From: an uncultured Lachnospiraceae bacterium
GTDB taxonomy: Bacteria > Bacillota > Clostridia > Lachnospirales > Lachnospiraceae
Direction of reading: 5' to 3'
Length of the DNA: 57,097 nt
Assembly (NCBI GenBank): GCA_910577735.1
Contig: CAJTOO010000019.1
Span: 18,640 to 75,736 of the forward strand
Shown here: positions 33,617 to 40,911 of the stretch, piece by piece
Layout of the letters: every line of letters starts with the position of its first letter
How positions within the stretch are numbered: the stretch's first letter is position 1
Program-made: the position numbers and the translations under genes
The notes under the pieces: model-generated
What the model saw: only the letters and a program-made list of their open reading frames with translations
Told to the model about the DNA's origin: nothing
The model's database searches: none

Positions 33617-34645
33617 TCACATCGGCTCTTCGCGATTACTCACTTCGATAAACTTCTTCAACGTCTCAAGCGCCCTTCCGGAATCAATCAATTCTCCCGC
33701 CAACGCCACACCTTCCTTCATGCTTTCGACCTTATCCCCGATATAAAGAGCCGCACCTGCATTCATCAATACCGCATTTCTCTTATGCCCTTTTTCTCCC
33801 TGTAAAATAGCACGTGTAATACTTGCATTTTCTTCCGGAGTGCCTCCTGTCAGATCCCCTTTGTCACAGCGCTCGAAACCAAAATCCTCAGGACATATGG
33901 TATAAGATTTAAACCACCCGTCCTTAAACTCACAGACTGTAGTGGGTGCACTCATGGAAATCTCATCCAACTTATCCTGTCCATACACCACCATGCCCCG
34001 CTCCACACCGAGACTGATCAGCACCTGCGCCAGAGGCTCCACCAGATAGTCATCATACACCCCCAGCAGCTGCCTTTTCGGACTTCCTGGATTGGTCAGC
34101 GGTCCTAAGATATTAAATACCGTGCGAAAACCCAGCTCTTTACGGATGGCTCCCACATATTTCATGGACGCATGATATTTCTGTGCGAAAAAAAAGCAGA
34201 TGCCCACTTCCCGTAAAAGCTTCTCACACTGAACGGGACTCAGCTCTATGTTGACCCCCAGCGCCTCTAAACAATCTGCTGTTCCGCACTGGGAAGAGGC
34301 TGCACGGTTACCGTGTTTCGCCACTTTCATCCCCCCTGCCGCAGCTACCAGCGCCGAAGTTGTGGAAATATTAAAGCTGTGTGCATTATCACCGCCAGTT
34401 CCCACAATCTCAAACAGTTCCATATCCGTCTGCACTTTTGCAGCGTGATCCCGCATGGCCGCCGCACATCCTGCAATCTCATCTGTTGTCTCTGCTCTGG
34501 CACTCTTCGTAGAAAGAGCCGCCAGAAATGCCGCATTCTGGGTGGGCGATGTTGCTCCGCTCATAATCTCATTCATAACTGCATAGGCCTCGTCATAAGT
34601 GAGATCTCCTTTGTTCACGATTTTGACAATTGCTTCCTTGACCAT
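33617..34645 (-). CDS. trpD: anthranilate phosphoribosyltransferase
   Basis: Transfers phosphoribose to anthranilate. Motifs: IVGTGGDNAHSFNIS (PRPP loop), KHGNRAASSQCGTADCLEAL, FFFAQKYHASMKYVGAIRKE, GPLTNPGSPKRQLLGVYDDY and GQDKLDEISMSAPTTV. The length of 342 is normal. It is the first gene after the T-box leader: no trpE or trpG lies between the terminator and this ATG, so anthranilate synthase must be encoded elsewhere, if present. No TrpG-type glutaminase domain is fused to it. Confidence 0.96.
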   Translation of the reverse strand: MVKEAIVKIVNKGDLTYDEAYAVMNEIMSGATSPTQNAAFLAALSTKSARAETTDEIAGCAAAMRDHAAKVQTDMELFEIVGTGGDNAHSFNISTTSALVAAAGGMKVAKHGNRAASSQCGTADCLEALGVNIELSPVQCEKLLREVGICFFFAQKYHASMKYVGAIRKELGFRTVFNILGPLTNPGSPKRQLLGVYDDYLVEPLAQVLISLGVERGMVVYGQDKLDEISMSAPTTVCEFKDGWFKSYTICPEDFGFERCDKGDLTGGTPEENASITRAILQGEKGHKRNAVLMNAGAALYIGDKVESMKEGVALAGELIDSGRALETLKKFIEVSNREEPM

Positions 34646-34727
34646 AACCTATATCCTTCCTTTCTGTGTCTTTGAACATCTATACTGCCGATTCCGAATG
34701 AAGTTGCCTGCCGTATCAGCACAACAA

Positions 34728-35006
34728 AAAACCCTTGACAGAATAAAATCTGTCAAGGGCGAATAAACTCTATCCGCGGTGCCACCTTGATTCACGGATT
34801 CCTCCGTGCACTTAGCAGGATACCAACATATCCCCGGCAACTGACGTATGCCAACACGTTGCAGAATACTTTGCGCCATGCGCATTTGACTGCACCCTCA
34901 GCGGTCCATTTGATGATTTGTTTCTCACCTGGTTCTCAGCACCACAGGCTCTCTGTAAAGGCATCGTCACCGTTATCTCCGCTTCAACGGTTTATCTGGT
35001 TAAATT
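34728..35006 (-). promoter_or_regulatory. tryptophan T-box riboswitch leader with terminator
   Basis: This leader senses uncharged tRNA-Trp to switch the trp operon on. Reading the minus strand, stem I contains GCTGAGAACCAGGTGAG and the specifier region AAATGGACCGCTGAGG, with TGG (Trp) at 34908-34906. The conserved T-box AAGGTGGCACCGCGG follows at about 34794-34780. The competing terminator CCCTTGACAG...CTGTCAAGGG with a T6 run occupies about 34731-34758. The arrangement is complete and canonical, and trpD begins 85 bases beyond the terminator. Confidence 0.96.
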
Positions 35007-35012
35007 TTCTAC

Positions 35013-35041
35013 ATGATATCACCTGAAAAGATTTCTGTCAA
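35013..35041 (-). promoter_or_regulatory. promoter of the T-box/trp operon
   Basis: On the minus strand a perfect TTGACA (35041-35036) and TATCAT (35018-35013) with a 17-bp spacer, right before the T-box leader. Confidence 0.8.
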
Positions 35042-35075
35042 GCATACCAGAAAAATTATTTACCCGTTTCTATAT

Positions 35076-35477
35076 TCACTTCATCAAATCAGTCAGGCTG
35101 ATTCCGTCAAAATATGCGTTGGTCAGTCTATAAAACTCCGACCACATGGGCAGTGTCTTACATGACGCAGCACGCTCACATGCATTTGTGTCACAGCTAA
35201 GACAAGCCACCGGTGCCAGATCTCCTTCTGTAAGACGCAGAATATCTCCCACACAATATTGCGCCGGATCCTTTGTCAGCCGATAGCCGCCGCCTTTTCC
35301 CTGAAGCCCTTCAATCATCTTGTTTTTGGTCAAAACGGGAAGAATCCGCTCCAAATATTTCAAAGAGATATCTTGTCTTTCTGCTGCCTCTTTCATAGGC
35401 ACATACCCCTCCCCGTAATGCTCTGCCAAGTCAATCATCACGCGAAGCGCATATCTGCCTTTTGTTGAGATTATCAT
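35076..35477 (-). CDS. Rrf2/IscR-family transcriptional regulator
   Basis: A 133-residue winged-helix repressor starting IISTKGRYALRVMIDLAEH, with recognition segment ISLKYLERILPVLTKNKMIE and wing GLQGKGGGYRLTKDP. The C-terminal ACLSCDTNACERAASC cluster has four Cys; three of them probably ligate a 2Fe-2S cluster as in IscR, unlike the Cys-free cysteine regulator CymR. The start is ATG 35477 behind GGGAGG, rather than the longer frame from 35501. It is the last gene of the metY-cysK-nifS-iscU operon and the likely sensor controlling it. The trp T-box promoter follows. Confidence 0.9.
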   Translation of the reverse strand: MIISTKGRYALRVMIDLAEHYGEGYVPMKEAAERQDISLKYLERILPVLTKNKMIEGLQGKGGGYRLTKDPAQYCVGDILRLTEGDLAPVACLSCDTNACERAASCKTLPMWSEFYRLTNAYFDGISLTDLMK

Positions 35478-35544
35478 AATATTCCTCCCTTTTGCCCACA
35501 AGTATCCTTTCCTGCCAACAGATGCATCCGGCAGCTACCCCACT

Positions 35545-35931
35545 CTACACTCCACGATTCTGCTTTGAAGAATAGTAATCCTGCACGGCCTTCCTGATTG
35601 CTTCTTCAGCAAGCACAGAGCAATGAACCTTATGCGGCGGAAGACCGTCCAATGCCTCAACGACTGCCTGATTGGTCAGGGTAAGCGCTTCTGAGACAGG
35701 TTTTCCTTTGATCAATTCCGTTGCCATGGAACTGGATGCTATGGCGGAGCCGCACCCAAAGGTCTCAAATGCAGCATCCACTATGATATCATCTTCGATT
35801 TTCAGATAGATTTTCATGATATCTCCGCACCTGGCATTACCCACTTCACCGATTCCGTCAGCATCTTCGATCATCCCCGCATTTCTGGGATGACGGAAAT
35901 GTTCCATAACCTTTTCACTATATAAAGCCAT
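35545..35931 (-). CDS. iscU: IscU/NifU-like Fe-S cluster scaffold
   Basis: Scaffold on which Fe-S clusters are built from sulfur supplied by the cysteine desulfurase. The 128-residue protein begins YSEKVMEHFRHPRNAGMIED and holds the three ligand cysteines in VGNARCGDIMKIYL, FETFGCGSAIASSSMATELI and PHKVHCSVLAEEAI. The Asp next to the first Cys (CGD) is the conserved cluster-lability residue. It lacks the C-terminal NFU and ferredoxin domains of long NifU. It starts ten bases after nifS ends. Confidence 0.93.
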   Translation of the reverse strand: MALYSEKVMEHFRHPRNAGMIEDADGIGEVGNARCGDIMKIYLKIEDDIIVDAAFETFGCGSAIASSSMATELIKGKPVSEALTLTNQAVVEALDGLPPHKVHCSVLAEEAIRKAVQDYYSSKQNRGV

Positions 35932-35941
35932 AACAGAAACC

Positions 35942-37132
35942 TCACTTTATTACAAATTTCTTTTTACCATTTACAAGTTCACGCCAAATAGGAGAAATAC
36001 TGCGAAGATAGGCAACTACTTCCTTTACCGCCTCAATCGTATCATCCATGTCTTTTTCTGTATTTTCTTCTGAAAGCGTGAGGCGAAGCGATCCATGGGC
36101 AATATCATGCACCCTGCCGATTGCAAGCAGTACATGACTTGGATCAAGGGCGCCTGAGGTACAGGCGGAACCGGACGAAGCACATATCCCTCTGTCGTCC
36201 AGAAGAAGCAGGAGGGATTCTCCCTCGATTCCCTCAAAGCAAAAACTCACATTGCCCGGAAGACGATTTACCGCATCACCGTTCAGGATTCCATGCGGAA
36301 TCTGTGCGAGTCCTGCAATCAACCTGTCACGCAGTGCACGCAGCCGTCCGGCATGATCCTCCCTATATGCACATGCCTCTTCCAGGGCCGCTGCCATTCC
36401 CATAATAGCCGGAATATTTTCGGTTCCTGCCCGCCTGCCCCGCTCCTGCGCACCGCCCTCTATGAGAGGCGTTAATGCCGTCCCTCTTTTGGCATACAGG
36501 ATACCGATTCCTTTGGGGCCATGAAATTTGTGTGCTGAAAGGGAAAGCATATCCACGTTCTGCGCCCCCACATGAATAGGCAGATATCCCGCCGCCTGAA
36601 CCGCATCAGTATGAAAAAGCACATCCTTTATGCGGCATATTTGACCAATCTCTCCTATTGGCTGAATGGTACCAATCTCATTGTTGGCATACATCACCGT
36701 AACCAGGCAGGTATCATCACGGATTGCCTCCTGTACCTGTTCCGGAGAAATGATCCCATTCTCATGCACATCCAGCAAGGTGATCTCAAAGCCTTCCTGC
36801 TCCAGTTTCCTCAGGGTATGCAGCACCGCATGGTGTTCAAATGCCGTGGAAATAATGTGCTTTCTGCCTCTTTGACGTCCCATATACGCCGCAGATATAA
36901 TCGCCTGATTATCCGCTTCACTGCCGCCGGAAGTAAAGATGATTTCATCTGGCAGGGCACCGATACAATCGGCTATCCTCTGCCTGGCTTTCGATAATGC
37001 CTCTGCCGCCTCCTGCCCAGCCGAATGCAGACTGGAGGGATTTCCATAAACCATATCCATATAGGGAAGCATGGCCTCCATTGCTGTTTTGCTCATTTTA
37101 GTCGTTGCCGCATTATCCAGATAAATTTTCAA
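35942..37132 (-). CDS. nifS: cysteine desulfurase NifS/IscS type
   Basis: PLP enzyme taking sulfur from cysteine for Fe-S clusters. It shows IYLDNAATTKMSKTAMEAML, the cofactor pocket SGGSEADNQAI and FEHHAVLHTL, the PLP lysine in SLSAHKFHGPKGIGILYAKR, GAQERGRRAGTENIP, and the mobile catalytic Cys loop ICASSGSACTSGALDPSHVL. The start is read as TTG at 37132, six bases behind GGAGG (GTG at 37135 would be only three). The frame extends further upstream without coding character. About 396 residues. cysK ends 16 bases before it. Confidence 0.93.
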   Translation of the reverse strand: MKIYLDNAATTKMSKTAMEAMLPYMDMVYGNPSSLHSAGQEAAEALSKARQRIADCIGALPDEIIFTSGGSEADNQAIISAAYMGRQRGRKHIISTAFEHHAVLHTLRKLEQEGFEITLLDVHENGIISPEQVQEAIRDDTCLVTVMYANNEIGTIQPIGEIGQICRIKDVLFHTDAVQAAGYLPIHVGAQNVDMLSLSAHKFHGPKGIGILYAKRGTALTPLIEGGAQERGRRAGTENIPAIMGMAAALEEACAYREDHAGRLRALRDRLIAGLAQIPHGILNGDAVNRLPGNVSFCFEGIEGESLLLLLDDRGICASSGSACTSGALDPSHVLLAIGRVHDIAHGSLRLTLSEENTEKDMDDTIEAVKEVVAYLRSISPIWRELVNGKKKFVIK

Positions 37133-37148
37133 CACGAACCTCCCTTGC

Positions 37149-38078
37149 TCACGCAAACAGCGGGGTTGACAAGTATCGATCTCCCGTGTCGGGCAAAAGC
37201 ACAACAATATTCTTTTCTTCGTTCTCAGGGCGTTTGGCAATCTCTATGGCTGCAAAGGCCGCAGCACCGGATGAAATACCCACGAGCACACCCTCCCTCT
37301 GGCCGATCAATCTGCCGATGGCATACGCATCCTCATCGGAAACCGGAAATATCTCATCATAAATGTCCGTATTCAAAACCTCCGGCACAAAGCCGGCCCC
37401 TATGCCCTGTATCCCATGGGCTCCTGCCGTCCCGGCAGAAAGCACCGCGGAAGATGCCGGTTCCACTGCAACCACCTTGACCGCCGGGTTTTTCGATTTC
37501 AGATATTCTCCGATCCCCGTTACCGTGCCGCCGGTACCCACGCCTGCAACAAAGATATCCACTTTACCATCCGTATCCTCATAAATTTCGGGACCTGTGG
37601 TTTCTCTGTGTGCTTTCGGATTGGCCGGATTCACAAACTGTCCCGGAATAAAGCTGTCAGGAATCTCCTTCGCCAGTTCATCTGCCTTTTCAATGGCGCC
37701 CTTCATGCCTTTCCCGCCTTCCGTAAGCACCAGTTCAGCGCCATAAGCCTTCATGATCTGACGGCGTTCCATAGACATGGTCTCAGGCATTACAATTATG
37801 ATCCTATAACCTCTGGCGGCTGCCACAGCACAAAGCCCAATGCCTGTATTGCCGGAAGTAGGTTCGATGATCACGAATCCCGGTTTCAGCTGCCCGGTTT
37901 CCTCAGCCTCATCGAGCATCATCTTGGCGACACGGTCTTTTACAGAGCCGCCCGGATTAAAGTATTCCAGCTTTGCCAGTATCTTTGCCCGCAGACCATA
38001 TGCCTTCTCAATATGAGTCAGCTCCAAAAGGGGTGTTTTGCCGATCAGTTGATCGGCTGATGTATAAATATTTGCCAT
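37149..38078 (-). CDS. cysK: cysteine synthase (O-acetylserine sulfhydrylase)
   Basis: Makes cysteine from O-acetylserine and sulfide. The PLP lysine lies in YFNPGGSVKDRVAKMM, the substrate loop in IEPTSGNTGIGLCAVAAARG, the phosphate-binding region in VAGVGTGGTVTGIGEYLK, and GISSGAAAFAAIE ends the conserved core. The ATG at 38078 follows GGGAGA. The length of 309 is standard. In Bacillus CysK binds the Rrf2 protein CymR; here an Rrf2 gene is in the same operon, but its Cys cluster points to an IscR-like mode instead. Confidence 0.95.
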   Translation of the reverse strand: MANIYTSADQLIGKTPLLELTHIEKAYGLRAKILAKLEYFNPGGSVKDRVAKMMLDEAEETGQLKPGFVIIEPTSGNTGIGLCAVAAARGYRIIIVMPETMSMERRQIMKAYGAELVLTEGGKGMKGAIEKADELAKEIPDSFIPGQFVNPANPKAHRETTGPEIYEDTDGKVDIFVAGVGTGGTVTGIGEYLKSKNPAVKVVAVEPASSAVLSAGTAGAHGIQGIGAGFVPEVLNTDIYDEIFPVSDEDAYAIGRLIGQREGVLVGISSGAAAFAAIEIAKRPENEEKNIVVLLPDTGDRYLSTPLFA

Positions 38079-38146
38079 GATTACGTCTCCCATCTGCTCT
38101 GTACCAGAGCCTCTATTATTATAAAACATGATTCCGCTTGGCGGCA

Positions 38147-39442
38147 TCAAAAATCCGTTCCTTTTAACACATCAAAACCATGCTGCAGATCAGCGATGAT
38201 ATCATCAATATGCTCTGTACCTATGGAAAGCCGAATGGTGTTAGGCTTTATTTCCTGGTCTTTCAGTTCTTCCTCTGTCAACTGGCTGTGAGTCGTAGTC
38301 GCCGGATGGATGACCAGGCTTTTTACATCGGCCACATTAGCAAGCAAAGAGAAAATCCTAAGGCTGTCAATAAATTTATGCGCTTCCTCCACACCGCCTT
38401 TGATTTCAAACGTGAAGATGGATGCCCCGCCATTGGGAAAGTACTTCTGATACAAGACATGGTCAGGATGATCGGGTAAGGCGGGATGATTAACCTTTTC
38501 AACCTGCGGATGCCCTTCCAGAAATTCCACTGTCTTTTTCGTATTTTCCGCATGCCGCTCCAACCGTAAAGACAAGGTTTCTATGCCCTGTAAAAGCAAG
38601 AATGCCGCAAAGGGAGAGATCGTTGCTCCCGTATCGCGAAGTAAAATGGCACGAATATACGTTACAAAAGCTGCCGGCCCAACCGCCTTTACAAAAGATA
38701 CCCCATGATAGCTCGGATTGGGTTCGGCAATCGCCGGATATCTGCCGGAAGCCGCCCAGTCAAATTTTCCAGAATCAACTATGATACCTCCAAGCGTTGT
38801 ACCATGACCGCCAAGGAACTTAGTAGCGGAATGTACTACGATATCTGCACCATGTTCGATAGGCCGAATCAGATATGGCGTACCAAAAGTATTATCCACC
38901 ACCAGCGGCAGCCCATGTCTATGTGCAAGTGCCGCTAAGGCATCTATATCCGGAATGTCACTGTTCGGATTGCCAAGAGTCTCTATGTAGATTGCCCTGG
39001 TATTATCCTGAATAGCAGCTTCCACCTGGGTAAGATCATGTATATTGACGAAGCTTGCCGTAATACCAAAAGCCGGAAGCGTGTGCGCCAGCAGATTGTA
39101 GCTTCCGCCATAAATCGTCTTCTGGGCAACAAAGTGACCGCCGTTTTGTCCCAGTGCCTCCAGGGTATATGTAATGGCTGCTGCACCAGAGGCAAGTGCC
39201 AGAGCCGCCACGCCTCCCTCTAAGGCTGCCACACGCTGTTCCAGAACGTCCTGTGTGGAATTTGTCAGTCTGCCGTAAATATTGCCGGCATCTGCAAGAC
39301 CGAAACGTGCTGCCGCATGGGCTGAATTCTTAAACACATAAGAAGTGGTTGCATAAATAGGAACCGCCCGGGCATCGCTTGCCGGATCCGGGTTCTCCTG
39401 CCCCACATGCAGTTGTAATGTTTCAAATTTATAATCAGACAT
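38147..39442 (-). CDS. metY: O-acetylhomoserine sulfhydrylase
   Basis: PLP enzyme of the Cys/Met metabolism family converting O-acetylhomoserine and sulfide to homocysteine. The N-terminus FETLQLHVGQENPDPASDAR with AVPIYATTSYVFKNSAHAAA is diagnostic of MetY. The cofactor segment is LVVDNTFGTPYLIRPIEHGA and the PLP lysine is in VVHSATKFLGGHGTTLGGII. The ending HPATTTHSQLTEEEL is typical. The ATG at 39442 follows AAAAGGAGAAAATATT; 431 residues. It is the first gene of the sulfur/Fe-S operon. Confidence 0.95.
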   Translation of the reverse strand: MSDYKFETLQLHVGQENPDPASDARAVPIYATTSYVFKNSAHAAARFGLADAGNIYGRLTNSTQDVLEQRVAALEGGVAALALASGAAAITYTLEALGQNGGHFVAQKTIYGGSYNLLAHTLPAFGITASFVNIHDLTQVEAAIQDNTRAIYIETLGNPNSDIPDIDALAALAHRHGLPLVVDNTFGTPYLIRPIEHGADIVVHSATKFLGGHGTTLGGIIVDSGKFDWAASGRYPAIAEPNPSYHGVSFVKAVGPAAFVTYIRAILLRDTGATISPFAAFLLLQGIETLSLRLERHAENTKKTVEFLEGHPQVEKVNHPALPDHPDHVLYQKYFPNGGASIFTFEIKGGVEEAHKFIDSLRIFSLLANVADVKSLVIHPATTTHSQLTEEELKDQEIKPNTIRLSIGTEHIDDIIADLQHGFDVLKGTDF

Positions 39443-39625
39443 AATATTTTCTCCTTTTATTCTACTTATGATGCATTCACGGTTTCCAATTGCTGTGATA
39501 GTACATACATCGCCACATTCGTCCGAATCGAAAGTTTTCTCTGACCAGCTTTTCAAAGTTCCTCTGCATAAGTCAATTACCTGCCTTATCAAATGATTTC
39601 CTATTTTTATCCGGAATCAATTACC

Positions 39626-39642
39626 TACCAAATAGGTTGGTA
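39626..39642 (-). promoter_or_regulatory. 17-bp dyad at the metY operon start site (candidate operator)
   Basis: TACCAA-ATAGG-TTGGTA is a perfect 6+5+6 inverted repeat lying directly downstream of the -10 box, where a bound repressor would block initiation. The 10-mer TCAATTACCT occurs twice downstream of it (39573-39582 and 39617-39626), 44 bp apart. The operon's own Rrf2 protein is the obvious candidate ligand; this is inferred. Confidence 0.55.
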
Positions 39643-39644
39643 TT

Positions 39645-39673
39645 AGTATAGGCTTCCTGTCTCTTATTGTCAA
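39645..39673 (-). promoter_or_regulatory. promoter of the metY-cysK-nifS-iscU-rrf2 operon
   Basis: On the minus strand TTGACA (39673-39668) and TATACT (39650-39645) with a 17-bp spacer, giving a leader of about 195 bases. No S-box or other riboswitch motif was recognised in that leader. Confidence 0.8.
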
Positions 39674-39740
39674 TAGTATTTTGAAATCTTTTATTTTCAC
39701 GATATTTATATTTCTACCAATATGTAAAATGCCAGCTATA

Positions 39741-39769
39741 TTGACAAACGATTTTAAATATGATAGCAT
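39741..39769 (+). promoter_or_regulatory. divergent promoter towards the 4Fe-4S membrane protein
   Basis: TTGACA (39741-39746) and TAGCAT (39764-39769) with a 17-bp spacer. The -10 is weak. About 200 bases separate it from the gene start; nothing else is recognised in that stretch. Confidence 0.45.
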
Positions 39770-39970
39770 TCCCATAAAGCATATATTCCTTGATGGCAAA
39801 GCGTATGTCACGCATCTAATTGTCTAAGAGACATTTCAGAAAATCTATGCTTTTGCATCCCAAAAACGCACAAAAGCAGGAGATTGACAGATGGTTCAGG
39901 CCTAATGAATGGGAAACCAGAAAAGTTCTCCTGCCAGAAAGGAGAAGGAAAGATAATCAGAGGGAAACAA

Positions 39971-40792
39971 GTGAAAAAAATTCTACTTCCGGCTGTCTTA
40001 TGGCTGGTTTTTGAAAGCATAGCGGTCACACTCTGGCTTACGAAACAGAATCCGTTCTATCTGTTTAATTTCACCTACATCGGAACAGCTATCGCTATCG
40101 GTACGCTTCTGGTGCAGTTTCACTATCAACATGCACGCCGGGCGGCACAGCTTCTGGTTGGCACGTACATGTTGGTCTACCTAGGGCTTATCAGTAATGA
40201 AAACATGCAGATAGAAGGATTCTGGTACTATCTGTTTACCGGGGTCTTTGAAGCAGCCACCATCCATTATGCGGTGGCAAAGATATTTGGTCCCCTGGTG
40301 TTTGGCCGCGGCTGGTGCGGATATGCCTGTTGGACAGCCATGATTCTGGATTTGCTGCCCTATAAGGTGCCGCAGCAGCCCAGAAAAAAATGGGGATTTA
40401 TCAGGTATATTACTTTTGCGCTGTCATTTCTTTTGGTCAGTGCCCTGTTTCTGGCGCATGTAAATCATATGGAACGAATCATGTTCTGGGCATTCCTGAT
40501 CGGAAACTGCCTGTATTATGCCGTGGGAATCTGGTTGGCTTTGGCCTGGAAGGATAATCGTGCCTTTTGTAAATACATCTGTCCGATCACCGTATTTTTA
40601 AAGCCTATGTCTTACTTTTCACTGCTGCGTATTACCTGTGACAAGAGCAAATGTATCTCCTGCGGCAAATGCAAAACAGTCTGTCCCATGAATGTGGACA
40701 TGACAGATAATTCCAGAAAACGAATAAATGGAACAGAATGTATTTTGTGCTATGAATGTACGAAAATCTGTCCCAAAGAAGCCTTGAAATAA
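39971..40792 (+). CDS. NapH-like 4Fe-4S membrane protein
   Basis: A 273-residue polytopic membrane ferredoxin protein. The N-terminal helices (LLPAVLWLVFESIAVTLWL and others) are followed by GRGWCGYACWTAMILDLLPY, more helices, and the CKYICPITVFLKP motif of NapH/NosR-type proteins. Two C-terminal 4Fe-4S motifs follow: CDKSKCISCGKCKTVCPM and CILCYECTKICP. It would pass electrons between membrane carriers and a soluble partner. The start is GTG 39971 with AGAGGGA upstream; the frame opens earlier but those codons look non-coding. It is divergent from the Fe-S assembly operon and its partner is not in the window. Confidence 0.82.
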   Translation: MKKILLPAVLWLVFESIAVTLWLTKQNPFYLFNFTYIGTAIAIGTLLVQFHYQHARRAAQLLVGTYMLVYLGLISNENMQIEGFWYYLFTGVFEAATIHYAVAKIFGPLVFGRGWCGYACWTAMILDLLPYKVPQQPRKKWGFIRYITFALSFLLVSALFLAHVNHMERIMFWAFLIGNCLYYAVGIWLALAWKDNRAFCKYICPITVFLKPMSYFSLLRITCDKSKCISCGKCKTVCPMNVDMTDNSRKRINGTECILCYECTKICPKEALK

Positions 40793-40810
40793 AAGGACAA
40801 GAACAGGCAA

Positions 40811-40846
40811 ACGGCCCAGAAATGTTTTTCTCCATTTCAGGGCCGT
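40811..40846. terminator. hairpin between convergent NapH-like gene and purL
   Basis: ACGGCCCAGAAATG pairs with CATTTCAGGGCCGT (13 of 14, one A-A mismatch) around an 8-base T-rich loop. It is usable from both convergent genes; T-richness on either side is modest. Confidence 0.65.
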
Positions 40847-40911
40847 CTCTGTTTCCTTATCATACTGATACAGCATTTCTGGAAATGCCGAAATCACACA
40901 CTTTTCTCACA

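Noticed and set aside
35076..35477. Rrf2 protein as CymR
   Set aside because: Four clustered cysteines fit IscR-type cluster binding; CymR lacks them.
39443..39640. SAM (S-box) riboswitch upstream of metY
   Set aside because: No S-box conserved blocks or terminator; a dyad at the start site explains regulation better.
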